DNA of 64,000 nucleotides from Prunella strophiata (GCA_036583965.1 JAZBQD010000015.1:70534330-70598329), one strand, 5' to 3'. Positions 10,776-24,982 are shown, numbered from the stretch's first letter. Notes: a model not told the origin generated them from the sequence alone. Made by a program: numbers and translations.

Positions 10776-12639
10776 CTGTCTTAAAAACTGCTAAGGGTAA
10801 GGAAGGACATGTGTCTATACATGCAATAGTACAATTTTTCAAAGTTTAGATTTCCATTTCAAATTTGATTTTATATTTCCATTTCTGAAAGTATTGCAGT
10901 TGCACAGAGACAATTAATGTAGCAGAGTGAAGATGGTATCTAATAAATTCTGGTTTAATTTTAGAAAGTTTCACAGTTTTGATGATGGTCTTCTAACAAA
11001 TTGTACAGGATCTGTTCTAAATCCTTTTGAAAGCAGGAAAAAGGGCAGATTTAGATGTAGTCAGAGCCATCTGCTTTAGCATCAGCAGAAATTTTCCATG
11101 TAGGTGTATTTCTACCACAGAGTGCTGATGCACTGAAGGTGAAACACCCTGTGGAAATGTGTCCACACTAATAAAGCTTTCGAAGAATATGAAATATCTT
11201 TCTTCCTTCTTTTGGGCCAGTTTGGCTGCCAGCCTCTTTCCTCCCCAGCAGATCACTCACAGGCTGCTGTAATGAAAGACTTCCAGATTCCCTTTGGAAC
11301 CAAACCAACATGTACAAGTGTTTCACTTCCATTAGATTTTTTTAGCCTCTTGACGTTTCCACCTCTCTGCTGGACAGATTTATCTCAGAGTTTGCAGGCA
11401 AGCAGCAATTGCTTTCCAGACCAGGCCTTGATCAGAGCTTCTGTGGGCAGATATACTCTACAACATCTGTGAAATCAATAGAAAGGGGAGATAAGGTGTA
11501 TTCCTGTAGTTGTGGTGTTCTGCCTCTCTCAGGTATGGAATAAGCATTGTAGAAATTGTGCAAGATGGCATGTGGAATGAAACTTGAGTATAGCAAACCA
11601 GTTAGGATATAGGTAGTTTTTGGAGCATAATTCTAAGCTTCTGAAACAGGAGACATTTTTGAACATAAAGACAAAATGTGCTTTTAGGCATATTATTTAG
11701 TTGACAAACAAGAAATAAACTAATTTATGAGAACCTGTAATATTTCAATGTGTCTACACTATGTGTGATTTCTTTCCTGTCTTAAAAATGAGAAGTTTCA
11801 TGACTGAAGATCTCATTGTATGCTATTGAACCTCTATAGTTTTAATATTTAAACATCTCTACAGTGTCTTGATTGATGTGAAGAACTGGTTTTAAAAGTA
11901 TTGCTTGTTCTTCGGGAGCAGTTTTGTTCAGTATCCATTGTATCTCCTGATTTCCATTGCTTTCTGCAAACATTACTTTAAATTTTATAGTGTACCATTC
12001 TTAATATACACTGGTGTTTTTCCTGCATAGTCATGCATTTTCTCTACTTAAAGAATTGTAGTTGTTGGAGAATAATCAACTGTTACAATCTCTTGCTGAA
12101 CTAGAAAACATTTACAGAGAACATGCATGGTGGTTCAGAAATTGCCCCTTTTACTCCACTGCAAAGGGGGAAATAGTAAGTATATTAAACTAATACCAGT
12201 GAAGTCTTGGAAATGGATGGGATAAATATTTTTTTTTTGGTAGTAAGACAAGAAAGATGTATAACCACATATTGTGCTGGTTATTATTAGCCTGGTTTTA
12301 GAATTTCAAAGCTTGCAGACTTGTTTCTGGTATTAAGACAATGAGATATTCTTAGAGGAACTTTCTCTTCATAGTGTATGTAGAAGTAACTTTCTGCTTT
12401 AACCAAAAGCAAGTTTCTTTTAAGTCATTGGACACCTTCTTGACAAATTCCAGTTTATCCCTGGATTTCCCTTTCACAACAGATTTCTTTGCAAGTTTCC
12501 ATGCCTTATTACCTGAAAAAGTTTGCAGGGAAACATCACACTGGGAAAGAGGCAGAGGTTCTGTGGCTGCAGTTACAGGCAGAGATTTGGGTTCTTACCA
12601 TGGGCTCACAAGGACTATGATGGCACTCTGCAGGTGTTT
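10776..12639. other. Background sequence, no recognised gene
   Basis: AT-rich, with only short open frames of 79-96 codons on both strands that overlap each other and have no recognisable domain. No transposon recognised until the CR1 beginning near 12640. Confidence 0.55.
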
Positions 12640-13343
12640 GGGAGTAGTCAACATAGATTTATGAAGGGGAAATGGGCTCTGACAGTCTGACACAATTTGA
12701 TGACTGGCTTGGCAGGTGAGGACAGAGCACTGCATGTTGTTTATCTTGAATTTAGAAAGGCTTTCAACATTGCCTTCTATAACCTCCCTCTTGGACAAGC
12801 TGATGAATTACAGCATAGACAAGTAGACAGTGATTGAAAAGTAGCTGAATTGCTGGGCTCAGACTGTTGTCAGAAGCAGCACAAAGCCCAGCTGGAGGTC
12901 AGGCACTAGTGGTGTGCCCCAGGGGCCAGTACTGGGTCTGATCATGCTTGACATCATGAATGACCTGGACGATGGGGCAGTGCACTCTCACCACACTGAT
13001 TGATAATGCAGAGCCAGGGCAGGGAGGCTAGTGATTAGTTAACAAGCTGAATCTTCTGTCTTTCACAGGGAGCTTGACAAGCTGGAGCATGAAGCCAGAA
13101 GGAGTCTGGCAATGGGGAATGCCAAGTCCTGCACACTGGGAGGAATAGTCTCATGAACTTTAATGACAGCAAATACAAAGTCTTGAATACCAGGAGGAAC
13201 AACCCCATGCACCAGCATAAGCTCAGGGCTGAGTGATTGGTGACCAGCTCTGCAGACAAGGACCTGGGAGTCCTGATAGAGAACAAGATGAACATGGGAC
13301 AGCTGTGTGCCCATGCCACACAGGCTGCATTAGGAAAGCTGTT
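12640..13343 (+). mobile_element. Older CR1 LINE, left part of a split copy
   Basis: Sense CR1 ORF2. 'GTCAACATAGATTTATGAAG' corresponds to the HGF segment and 'CTTGAATTTAGAAAGGCTTT' to the DFSKAF segment. 'GTGGTGTGCCCCAGGGGCCAG' encodes the conserved GVPQGS-type segment, and 'GACCTGGGAGTCCTGATAGA' follows later. Stops and frameshifts are frequent. It breaks off at 13343 at '...GCATTAGGAAAGCTGTTT' and continues at 14309, so the copy at 13344-14308 inserted into it. Confidence 0.9.
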
Positions 13344-14308
13344 TCACAGAATCACAGAATACTGAGTTGGAAGGGACCCACAAGGATCATCCAGTTCAAC
13401 TCCTGGCCATGCACAGCACCATCCCCAAGAGTCACACCCTGTGCCTGAGAGCATTGTCCAGAAACTTCTTGAATTCTATCAGACTTGGTGCTGTGACCAC
13501 TTCCTTGGGGCCTGTTCCAGTGCCCAGCCACCCTCTGGGTGAAGAACCTTTGTCTAATATCCAGCCTAAACCTCCCCAGACTCAGCTTTAGGCCATTCCC
13601 TCAGGTCCTGTCACTGGTCACCACAGAGAAGAGATCAGTGCCTGCCTGTCCCCCACATGAGGAAGTTGTGACTGCAATGAGGTCTTCCCACAGTCTCTTC
13701 TTCTCTGGGCTGAACAGACCAAGTGACCTCAACTGCTCCTCATACAGCTTCACCTCAAGGCCCTTCACCATCTTTGTTGCACTCCTTTGGATGTTCTCTA
13801 GTAATTTAAGGTCTTTCTTGCACTTGAGGTGAGGCTGCCCCAGTGCAGAGCAGAGCAGGACAATCCCTCCCTTGCCTGGCTGGCAATGCTGTGCCTGATG
13901 TCCCACAGGACAGGGTTGGCCCTCCTGGCTCCAGGGCACTGCTGACTCATGGTCAACTTGCCATCCACCAGGACCCCCAGGGCCCTTTCCATGGCACTGC
14001 TTTCCAGCATCTCATTCCCAGTCTGTACCTACATCCAGGGTTGTGCTTGTGCTTTCCTTTGTTCTACTTCAAATGGTTGGTGACTGCCCAGCCCTCTTTG
14101 TTGAGGTCTCTCTGCAGGGTTTCCCTGCCTTTGAGAGAGTTGACAGCTCCTCCCAGTTTTATATCATCTATCCCTTCCAGTCCTGCATCCATGCTGTTAA
14201 TGAAGATGTTGAAGAGCACAGGGCAGAGGATTCCCTGTGGAACCCCACTAGTGACAGGTCACCAATCTGGTGTCACCCCATTCACCACATCCCTTTGTGC
14301 CTGACCCT
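13344..14308 (-). mobile_element. Younger CR1 LINE inserted in antisense inside another CR1
   Basis: Read on the minus strand this is the last ~965 bp of a CR1. It begins in the reverse-transcriptase region: CACTAGTGGGGTTCC, the coding counterpart of TSGVP. It continues through the ORF2 tail and 3' UTR and finishes with the canonical terminal sequence, seen on the plus strand as TCACAGAATCACAGAATACT at 13344. Divergence looks lower than in the host copy: a 112-codon ORF2 frame survives. Its edges are unusually clear because the host CR1 reads through once this segment is removed. Confidence 0.94.
13601..13939 (-). pseudogene. CR1 ORF2 C-terminal relic in the nested copy
   Basis: An open frame of about 112 codons in the minus-strand CR1. 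It contains LLENIQRSATKMVKGLE, then YEEQLRSLGLFSPEKKRLW and EDLIAV, the signature order of the CR1 ORF2 carboxy terminus. An overlapping frame at 13798-14010 carries the segment just upstream (RALGVLVDGKLTMSQQC), so a frameshift near 13800-13940 separates the two parts. The catalytic residues are absent because of 5' truncation. Not functional. Confidence 0.87.
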
Positions 14309-14428
14309 TTTCCAGCAGGTCAGGGAAGGTGATCAGCACAAATGAGACAGATCAGGTCTGCTCTTGCTCTCTTTGGTGCAAGAAGGGCATGGACAAACTG
14401 TCCAGCAAATGGTCATGGAGCATGTGTT
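14309..14428 (+). mobile_element. Older CR1 LINE, right part of the split copy
   Basis: 'TCCAGCAGGTCAGGGAAGGTGATC' at about 14311 is the CR1 segment expected directly after the one that ends at 13343. It is followed by the diverged 'GGTGCAAGAAGGGCATGGACAAACTG' and 'GTCCAGCAAATGGTCATGGAGCA'. Sense continuity across the antisense insert confirms nesting. The copy fades near 14428. Confidence 0.82.
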
Positions 14429-17400
14429 GTAGCAACAAAAAATTGCTGATTTATATAATAACTATTTTGTTTGTTTTGTTTCCTTTTATGAACTGGTTTT
14501 GTTTATTACTTGTTTTGATCTATTTATTTACTTCCTAATTTAACTTGCAAAATAAATTTTATTATGTAAAATAATGACATCGCAAGCCAAAGCAAGAGGT
14601 ATAAGTAGAAATAACTGCTTTTGGTTTTAACCTCTGTTCTTTTGAGAGCTATTTTGGCTGAGATGCATGATATGCCCTTTTCTTTTTTCTTTTTTTTTTT
14701 TAATTCAAAAAAATGGTGAAAGACTTCAATGTTTGAAAAGTGAAGAAGGTTGGCATGCCTTAAGAACTACTGCAACATAATCTGTAAAATCCAAAGCATA
14801 TGACACCAAATTTGATTTTTGAATGAGCTGTTTTTACATCAAGATTGAGCTCGTAATAAAATAATAATGAAAGTGAATATTTCATATTTTTGACATATAG
14901 TCTAAGAATAATTTAAAATAATATAAAAATACTGCTTTCCTAGGGTGTCTGTGTTGAAAAGAATTTCAGGGAAAGACAGGGTAGAGTTAGGAAAATGATA
15001 AGTGTTGCAGACTCCTAAATTTACTTTCCACACTAAGAAAATAAACCCCAAGTATGTTGTGCCCTAAAGCCAAGTGTTAAGCTTTAAGTTTTCCCTCAGG
15101 TGGCAGCTAAAAAGGAGCAGCACAGTTTTAAGACAGGATCCTACAGGCACAGCTCAAGCTTATCAAAAGTGATCCCTTGTCCTCCCCTGTCTCACCCCAG
15201 GTCAACAAATAAAGTGAATTCCAAGTTAAGTGACCTGCTTCTGGCAATACTCACTGTCTTAGGATCACACTCTACTGAAAATGTTTGAATTAAAAGGTCC
15301 AAACATAAATGTTTTATCAACTGTGTGAAGAACCTTGTCCTAAAGAAACAACCTGTTTGTTCATTTGTGATGAATTGCTGCAGACTGGCCCCTTTACAGC
15401 TGTATGTTTACACAAAGAATGAAACAAAATTAAAGTGCCATCAAAGTTCTCTTCATTATGTGCCAGAAAAACCTGAGGTGGTATATGTTTGAGTATGCTG
15501 TTGTGATACTCAGATTTGCAGTCTGCTTCTTCTTCATGATAAGCAGACAAAACATAAATTAGATCCTTTGTTTTTCTGGAAAAAGACAGCTTCATGATCT
15601 CTGAGACTTGTTTTCTCTCCCTCTCTTGGTGCCTATGGACTTGGTTGACTGCTCACTCCAGTCTGTGCAAAACTTGCAGCTGTTTTATGGGGATAGAGGT
15701 GAGAAGTTGGTGGATGCAATTGCACTTCCACCTTCATTTAATCAAGTACCACTCCTGGATAGAGGGGCACAAAGGGAGCTGGAAGGAAAGAAGGGATCCT
15801 CTCTCAGACCCCCAGCAAGTCACCATAGAATCAGTATTTGGTAACTGCATCTGAGCTGTGACATGCCAGCACTTTGAATTCAATTTCTGTCAGAGTACAC
15901 TACTTGTGTCTTCTCAGCTTTCTAGTTTCATGCAAGCCATTATGAGCTTGGTTTTGAGGGAGTTGATACCACATAATCAGGCCTCAGGACAGTGAGGAAG
16001 AACAGCCAGGTCTCTGTTTAATTATGTCTCATCTAAGTGCTAAAATGTTAGCTAAATTCCATCAGAACTGTTAGAAGGGCACAAATGGAACACAAGGAGA
16101 AAAACATATGAAGCAAAAATATAGAAAGACAACAGCAAAGAGACCTCAAGAGGCTGAGTGTGTATAAAAGAGACAGCAGAGCTCCTCTGTCTCAGGCTGT
16201 TACTGACTTATTTGTGCAAAACTATGCCTTACATGTTCTTGAATTTCTGGAAAGGTCCTGTTTATCTAGCAATATTGGATATTGATGGTCCCATAATCAA
16301 CCAACCGGAAGAGGCCTGTGGTTGCTGTCTGAGCCAGTCTCACTTTTGCAAGTTTCTTTCAGTTCTTTAGGTCTCCCTCATTTTCCTGGAGAAAATTAAT
16401 GAAGCTTGTCATGCTTCACTTTTGAGGCACTCTGTCTTCTGTGCTACTTTTTCATGTCTGTCCCAGAGGTGATAAAGTAAAAGAAGCTTCAAAGCGATAG
16501 GAAGATCTCAGAATAAAACTAGAAGCTATTGCAGAATACTTTTTTCAGTATTGTTTATTTAACATATAAAGGAAATTCATAAAACTATATTTATCCATAT
16601 GCCACTTTTTTCAAATAAGATAATCTGTTGGTTGTTGGAGACAACGTGGTTTACCTGGCAGCCTAAAAATTAAAAACCACAAAATCCCTCACATTAATTT
16701 TACATTCAGTTGCCTTTCTCCTTATATCTAAATAAATAATTTGTTTGAATGATATATGTTTTGGAATAAGGTCATCCCTACACACAGAGGCTTTATCAAA
16801 GTACAGCATGTGTATTTGTATTAATGGAATGATTCACTGGCAGGATTTTCTCTCTAGTGCCGGAGTTCTCTATCTCCAGTGATTATTTCTGTCATCACAT
16901 GCTTTACTTATTTATTTTTTGGCTGACCTTTTGTAAGCATCATCTTTCGTTATTAAGTGTTAGTCAGGAAAATCCTGACTTGTAAACTGCACACTTCTTC
17001 AGTACTTACAAGCCATCAGTTATTGATGAAAAACAGAGAAAACCTGAAAGAATTGCCTTGTGAGTAAGGCTTTTCTACAGCATTCAGAAAACCTGTTTAA
17101 TTTGTGGTTTTACACACATTTCTTATGTGGCCACTGGAGAATCGTGTAGGCTCAGAATCCAAGCTGTGTAAACATGATAATGATAATTCCTCCACTTTGT
17201 ATTTACCTTGCTCCTGCATGACAACCTTTCCAGAAAATGCTATAATTTTTACTGCATTTCCACAATGCAGAACAATGGACTCCACAGTAACACAAAGAGT
17301 TGTGTTAGAAGCAGAAAATCATCCCTCTTTGTACAAGTATATTCAATGGAAACAATAAGTGGGCCTGCCAAGACTTATCCTGTAGGTATGGCATTAATGT

Positions 17401-18799
17401 CTTCTAGAGTCATACACACCAGCTATTTCTATTTCCTGTCATTTGTCCAGGGATGTCTCTAAGAATATAAGGAACACAGTGAAGAAAACTTTTCTTCATC
17501 ACATCCAATCACTCATAAATATTGGTGTAATATGTCTGTATCTGAACTGGCAATGTTTTATTAACTCTTTATCAGGGGATTACATGCTGTCTCCTGGACA
17601 GGACAGTGCTGTAAGTGTGTGGAATGAGTGGAAGGCTGAAATAAGTCCCTAGCGCATCAGTTTGGAGAGAGTGTTTAGAAGGTTTACATGCATTTAATGA
17701 ATTTTTTTTCCAGTGTCAGAAATGCAAGTTGCAAAAATTATCAGGTTTATTGAGAATTACATAGAATTCCTCCAGGAAGGAAGGGATCTAATATCTATCT
17801 GCATTAATTCCATCTGAAGCTTCAAAATGAAACTGAATCACATTCCATATCTTTATTTTTCCTTAATAACCATGAGTAAAATTGTATTTCTGTCATGAGA
17901 AACACATGGATTTACACTCAAAATGTAATTCCTGACTTCCCAGGGAAAGCTCTCCAAATTGAAAGAGGACCTAATAAAATCATTTTGCCTTCAAGTTACT
18001 TTGAAATACTTGACTCAGAATCCAGCACTTGCCAAGAGCTAATTTCCAGAAAAGTAATAAAAAGACTGGACTGTTATACCATCCCCTATACTACCTACTC
18101 TTGGGTAGAATATCCTGTCCTGGCCTCTGTGAAAGTTAGCACTTGACATGAAGTAAGATCCCTGCATCCTCTGTCTGGGTACTCACAAACATTGGTAATG
18201 ATCACTGGGATTTTTTCCAGGTTCTCCAGAAGGTGAGGCTTCATGCTGGCTCTCCCTGAATTTGCAGAAATCCCTATGGCTGTTTGTGAAGCAGATCATT
18301 CAAAGCACTTGCCTGGAGAAATGTGTTACACATAAAGGCTAAGAATTGGGGAGTTTCTCACACAAATCAACTTTGACAAAAGCAGACCAGAAACAAATGC
18401 TCAAGTTAGTTTAATATTCCACCCAGGACAGCCTGTGTGGAGAGCTGACAACCACTCACTTGCCTTGAACTGTTGAAAAGTGTCAAAGAATTTTAAAATT
18501 TGGCAGCACTTTGGGCAACTGCAATCATTGACCAGACAGAACCTGAGCCCTGGTAGCTTCCTGAAGGAGATTCTGCACATGAAGTCATGTTAGAATAAAA
18601 GCTGAAGCACTTACAAATCTAATTTAAACTTGCAGCACTTAATGGTGCAATATTCAAGATTTCATGTTAATGTAATTGAAGATCATTAAGGAAGCTGCCA
18701 TAAAACTTTTTTTTCATCTGTTAAGAGAGCTCATGGTGTAGCAAAATGATTTGACTCACACAAGGTCTTACCTTTCAAAGGGTTTTTGCATTTTTGAGA
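14429..18799. other. Background sequence, no recognised gene
   Basis: AT-rich, with a T-rich tract at about 14678-14702. Open frames are short and overlapping. A small hairpin (AGTCAGGA, loop AAA, TCCTGACT) lies at 16962-16980. No transposon recognised. Confidence 0.55.
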
Positions 18800-18821
18800 T
18801 TTTTTTTTTTTTTTTTTTTTT
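18800..18821. repeat. Poly-T tract, 22 nt
   Basis: Uninterrupted T run. No recognisable retroelement adjoins it on the minus strand. Confidence 0.95.
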
Positions 18822-21800
18822 GCCACTGAAGGAGATGGAAAGCAAAAGAGATGCTGAAGTATGTACTGTGTAGCCTTTTGTCAAAACATGCATGGATAGC
18901 ATGGGAGTTCCTCTGGTTCTGTCCTTCTGAGGTCCTCTGGAGAAGAAATCTTGACTAGAGAAATCTAAGTGGAGAAATCTTCTGGCTTCTGCAGCAGAAG
19001 ACAGAAAGGAGACTGAGTAAGGAGTGACAAAGAACAATTATTGAAGGTGTCAGCCTGAAGTTTAGAAGCAGATATTGTACTGGCAGGAGTGAAACAGCCC
19101 CAGCATCAAAAAGAACACCTACTGAACCAACATGTAGAGTCATGAGCCACAATTTCTCACTTTTGGTCTTTGGAACAGAGAAAGAAGTTTTCAAGGAAGG
19201 TGCAGAAGTAGTACAAATGAAAGTAAAGGTTGTTAGGTGTTATCCTTTGACATAAACATTCTATGCCCATCTAACATATCTGAAATGTCTGTTTCCTTAC
19301 CTTACAGAATAATTTCGAATAGTTCATTCTAGCTTTACTGTGTATTTAACCCCATGTTTCTTTGTTCTTTATTCTTTCCTGTGTTGTTACAGTCCTACTG
19401 CTGCTCCTTGATAAGCTGCTTTCATGAGTCCTCTTTTTTCAATTTCTTACTTGCCTGGAGCATTGACAACTCTGCTATTCCAGATATCCCCAGCTTCTTG
19501 TCCTCCATGTACTACAATGTCTCCTGTACTGAGAACAGTCCTCCAGTCCCTTCCACTATCCCTCAGCACATCTTGCATGTCTTCCCATTGCTCATTTATC
19601 CTACTCTATATCATGCTTGACTGAGGCTTGCAATAAGTGAGATTGTAGGCAGCAGTGAAAACCAAGGCAGCCTGGAGAACAGAAATTGCATCCAAGGTGC
19701 ACCCCTCTGAGATTCTTTCCTAATCCTATCAATGTTGTTGTCAAGCTTGAGGGTTATGCTTCTGTTGGGAGATGCAGTGTGCCAATAACTTGGATGTGCT
19801 GGAATCTGAGAGTCTTTCATTGGAAATGACACACTTCAGGGTACTTGTAAGTGCTATTACTAAGAGCCTGTCAGAACTAATTTTGATGAAATGACCCTTA
19901 GTTAAAGTTGAAATTACTTTAATAAAAATTGAACGGAGGGAAAAAGCATCTGAGACATTTTCCCAGCTATGTGTGTGGATTCTTCTTCCCCACTCCCTGG
20001 CCAACTTTATCTCCAGTTCCAAACAATTGACTTCTTAAAGACAACATTGTGCAGTTTCTGCAAGTATTCTACTATTTAATGAAAACAAATTTCAAGGCAT
20101 AACAGGTGATACCCTTCAGGCTGTTTTACCTCTAGGCCCTGTTAAATTTTCTTTCTTTCTGGTCTCTCCAAGACCATGCATAATAATAATGTCCAGAAAA
20201 AGTAGCAGTTGTTTACAGTATATTTGACACAAGAATAGAATTCTTAATATTAAAAAAAAAAACCAGTTTGATTTTTATTTTAAGATTTACTACATTGATT
20301 TTCTTTGCTCTTAGGGGTTTGCTGTCTTTTCAAAAGAAAACAGTCTGGGTGAGAAATAAAAAATAATTTATCAGACTCATATGATGGAAGTAAAGCAATT
20401 CAGCTCAGTAGTTTATTGTATAAATTATTATCAGCAGGGAGTAAGAGGGAAACATTCATTTTAGACAAATCATCCTCTCAGTAAATAGCTATTATCTCTT
20501 ATCTCAGAATTTTTCCTATAAAGTTTTACCATAAGGAAGAAGACACAGATTTTTCTTTTTTTTTTTTAAGTTTTTTTATGCATGAATACTGGGGAACTAA
20601 AAGGATTATTTATGTTGGACCACAATGCAAATTATATCCCAGGGATTGCAGAGTGTAATGGAGAGCATCCATTTATTTGGGATTTTTGTTCAGTTTGTGT
20701 GTTATGTGCCTTTAAAAAGCAAGGAAGTGGATCAGACCATCCAGGTCAGATTGTCCTTTCTCTTGGAAGTAGCTGAGTCTGTTTCTGGAGGGCTCTTGCA
20801 GCCTGCAGGTAGAAGCAAAGAACTGGAGCCTGCATTTCACAGGAGGCACTACAGACAGCAGATAAACCCCACATCTGAGGTATGCCAGGGAAACCCCAAA
20901 GGCTCAAGAGGATTGTGCAGTTTCCTGCAGTCCAAAAAGTTCTTGATGACACCGAAAGAAAGACTACAATAGATAGCAGGGAGTGTGATTTATGAGCTTT
21001 TAAATTTTCTAGTTAGCCCATTTTATAATTTAGGAGGTTTATTTAGCCACCTTTTATTTTCTCTGTTTAGAAAGTAAGTATTCTACATTCTTAGATGAAA
21101 AGATAAAATCTACATTCCTTTCTTTTTTCTTTTTTTTTCTTACCTTTTCTTGGTCTCATTTTAAAATCTGCCATTCTTACAAAAGTTCACTGTAAGCTCA
21201 TTAGTGATATCACTCAAAACTGTAGTTGTTACCAAGTATTTTTATAAATATTAAGAGCACTAGCATGCAACTATTTCTATTAGCCTATTCTTCAAATAAC
21301 TCAAATATAAATAGAACACAGTCACAAAAAATAAAATAAAACATATATAAAGAGCAAAAAAATGTAAATAAATGACCAATGCAGGGGAAAAAAAAATATC
21401 AACCAATTTAAAATTCTTGCTGATTTTGCACATTTCAGTCTTCTGAGTTATTACATGGCACATTCTAATTTTCCAGCTCTAGCTGCCTGATTGATCATGA
21501 AGTGTGGATTCTGCAGTCTCTCCAACACATTATAGGTCTCTGGTATTTTAACTCACTTCATTCCACTATCTGATTACTGATACAGTAACTTAGTACTACT
21601 ACTGTGAGCATTCTATTGCTCTGACTCAGGTTTTATTAGGGATTAATGTCAAACTGCAAGTGGCTTTGTCTCCTGTGTTGGGTTTCTGAATGCATTCATG
21701 ACCAAACAATTCCCAGTCACCAGCCCTGGCAGGAAATGTTGATTGGCATTGGCAAGGTAGGAAGTCTTCCATTTGTTGTCACCTGCTGTTTCGATGTTAA

Positions 21801-24429
21801 AGGTCAAATGAGCACAGCTGGATAAAGCAGTTGGGAATTTGCAGTCAAGTCCAAACATGTGATTGTTGTATTGGCTGGGATTCAGTATTAGGGACTTTCA
21901 AAAGATTCAGATATTTGGCATCAGACACTTAAGGCTTTCAGCCAAGATCTGGGATTGTTATTCCAGCTTTCTGTCCTCTCCTGCACAATTTGTTCACTCA
22001 GCTGTGCTTGATCCTCCAGCTCTTCCTTCTTAAGGGGTCCTCCTGCCTTGCCTTGTTTTCTCTCATCATTTACTCAAGAGCTCCTTATTGTTTTTTTTCT
22101 CAGTGAAAGGAGGAGTTTTATATCTTCATTTTTATGTTTGAATGGATGTTTGCTGACCCATTTGATGAGTGAAAAATCTGTGAAACATCTGCCAAAGCTT
22201 AGTGCAACTTGTTGAGGCTTGGATAAGCCCTTCCCTGCCCTACCGAAGGCACTAGAAACAGCATAAATGAAGTGACCTTTTTTTCATTATAAATTTTATG
22301 ATTTAAAAAATTTGTGTGTGGACAAATAATTATTAGGCAACATCTAGCAATAATTCCCATCAAGACAGACAGGGGAAACAGAATTTTCTACTGATGCCTG
22401 AAATCTTTTAGAGACCTATTGATAAAAAAGAGTTTCTTTTTAGGCATTTTCTGTAGCAGTGATTCTTTGCTGTCTTCTGGTGATAGTAAAAGTTCTGCAG
22501 CACCATTTTAAAAAGAATTCTTATGGGACCTGTAATAATAGTTACAGATAAATTTTAGTAAAACTTGTTTTAGGTGTAGAAGAAAATATAGCTGAAAAAT
22601 ATGACATCAATTAGAAAATTCCTCAATAAACATTTATATATTTACCCTATGAGTCTGTGTGACAGAAAAACTCACATCCAAATAAAAATACACAAAAAAA
22701 TACTGTTTGATTTTTTTTTCCTGTAAACTATATTTCCAGAAGCTGTGTTTTTCAGAAGGACCTATAGTTAATAGGGTTTTTTTCATTTGGGTCTTTAAGC
22801 TTGACTGCTTTTGTTTTCATCCAAAAGAACTGGCTACTGCTGCTGCTGGGAATAAATAATAGCAGGGATGCTGTGTTTGCTCTTTACTCCCTCTCTGTCT
22901 TAGACACAGAAAAGATGTCCTATCATGCACTGGAAGAATGTAAGCTCATTTTCCTTTGCTGTACAGTGATTATAAAACTTCTTCAACAGTAGTTATGGTG
23001 GGTCTCTAACTCACAGAAGCTCTTAATTTTGAAAATTTCTCTCTAAAAATTCCCATTAGAAATAAATAAGTCAAGAATATTGAGAATTCAACTTAGCTAC
23101 AGGACTTTAAGAAAAAAATCTTATTCCTTACCTTCTGCTAAATTCAGAGTGCCTTGAAACCTAATCTTTGCTGCCAGCATACAGCAGCTATGTGCATTCA
23201 CTATTGTGACTTGTATTTCCCATTAGCTGGAAATAATTTTCTTTAGATTGTTTCATTTACCCTTGAAAAGATATACTATCTTGCATTTAATTGCAGTTAG
23301 CCCCAAGCCCTCCTAACCCTAAGGCATGAGGTTTATGGCTCCCCTTCCCCACTCCAGATCTCTCTCCTTCCTCTTTGCTGAGATTGTAGTATATGGAATA
23401 TATGCAGGATGCCTCCTTTCTGGCAGGAGTCAATCCTCAGGAAAGTAGGAACTGGCCTTTCAGCACAATGCCTTTTGCCTGAGAGGCAGAGGAACCCCCT
23501 GTGCTGCCTTGTTTGAGCTCATTTCAGACAGCTCTCTCTTGAAAGGTGCAGGAGGTGCTGCATGAGCTGGGGTGCTGATGCTAGAGGCATCTGTTCTTAG
23601 GTTACTGAGGTCAGCCCATCTTCCCTCACTCCCCTCTGCAGACAACAGCATTTCCCTGCCCTGTACAAACAGGCAGAAAATCAGAGCAGATTTAGGGGGC
23701 CCTGAGCAGGTCTTGTGATCACAAGTGTCACATGCAGAAATCCCTGCTTTAGAATTTTGTGGAGAAGGGCCAATTTTCATGTGCCTCTGCTTACTCTAAG
23801 CACTGGTTTAAAGTTGTAGTTCAACAGAAAAGATTAGAAGATATAGGTCAAATCACTGTAGCAAATCAACACAGTCCTCAAAATCTAGCTGTAGAATTTA
23901 CTTAATACCAGAGAATTCATGTTTTTCTCACTGAACTGGAGAAGTTAAATCTCTCTGAAAGGCAATATTTCTGAAAGATACATGAGCCTTATTTCCAAAA
24001 GCTTCTTGAAAGCCTGAGAAATACCAAGATCATGAGAAACAATAAAAACCTACTTGTCAGTGCAAATCCCATCAGCTGCAGCTTGTTTTTCTTGTCATGT
24101 TGGATGTAAAGATCATCAGAAAGCTAACAAGCCTCCCTTTTCCATAACACTATCACCTGAACCTTTCTCCAAAATTGTGCCACATAGAGTTGGAATGACA
24201 TGAAGTAATTTTAAAAAGATTCATCAGCAAAATTTAAGCCCTTTGTGCTTTGAAGATCAAAAGACTGTCACAGATATGATCATTCCTATTTTTCATGTTA
24301 TCACATTCTCCATTTTCACCTTGTACTTCAAAATGATGGCAAATTCTAGTTTTGATAACTACAGCTGCAGCATTTATGATTTTTATTTCATACCTTTCAG
24401 TCCTGAGACCTTAAAAATCTAACTAACTG
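18822..24429. other. Background sequence, no recognised gene
   Basis: No recognised gene or transposon. The segment around 23450-23770 is richer in G and C and carries a 106-codon minus-strand frame without a recognisable domain. T-rich tracts lie near 20550-20570 and 21120-21140. Confidence 0.55.
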
Positions 24430-24962
24430 CATCCCTTTTATCTGCTCACTAATGACTCTCTGGCTGACATGTTGTTACAAAGAGTGAAGCTTGAAACCAC
24501 CTCCGTGGGTTTTAAAAGTCGATCATTCACAAAGGGGTGTTGATGAATACAAGTTTTGTCTGCAAAATTTGAAAGTGAAATCTTTTCAGGATCTATGTTA
24601 TGGCCAGCCCTTTTCAGATTTTTCATCCCGACAGAGCTGAACCCAGAAACTTGTCAGCCCATCATGACTTTTGAAATAATAAACACATACAATTGAGATC
24701 ATCTGATAGAGAACCCCATTGTCCCCTCCCCACACCCAGCACATGAATGCTGCTATATTAAAAACTGGCATTTCAATCACAGCAGAGGCACACTACTGAT
24801 ACAAAGGATCACCTAAATGGAATAAATGTAAATGAACATTTTCACAGCCAGATATTAAATGTGCTCCGTGTGTGACTTAATCTGGGCCATGTGTGAGACA
24901 AATATAAATACCATTAATCGACTTCAGAGTAGATTTTCCTCTTTGCATCTCAGTTTTTTTCC

Positions 24963-24982
24963 TTTTTTTTTTTTTTTTTTTT
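24963..24982. repeat. Poly-T tract, 20 nt
   Basis: T20 followed by AACAG. With the pyrimidine-rich sequence just upstream it resembles the polypyrimidine tract and AG of a 3' splice site. Confidence 0.95.

Noticed and set aside
13233..14345. Plus-strand open frames of 70-153 codons over the CR1 nest
   Set aside because: They run antisense to the inserted CR1 ORF2 and 3' UTR, and are shadows of the coding strand.
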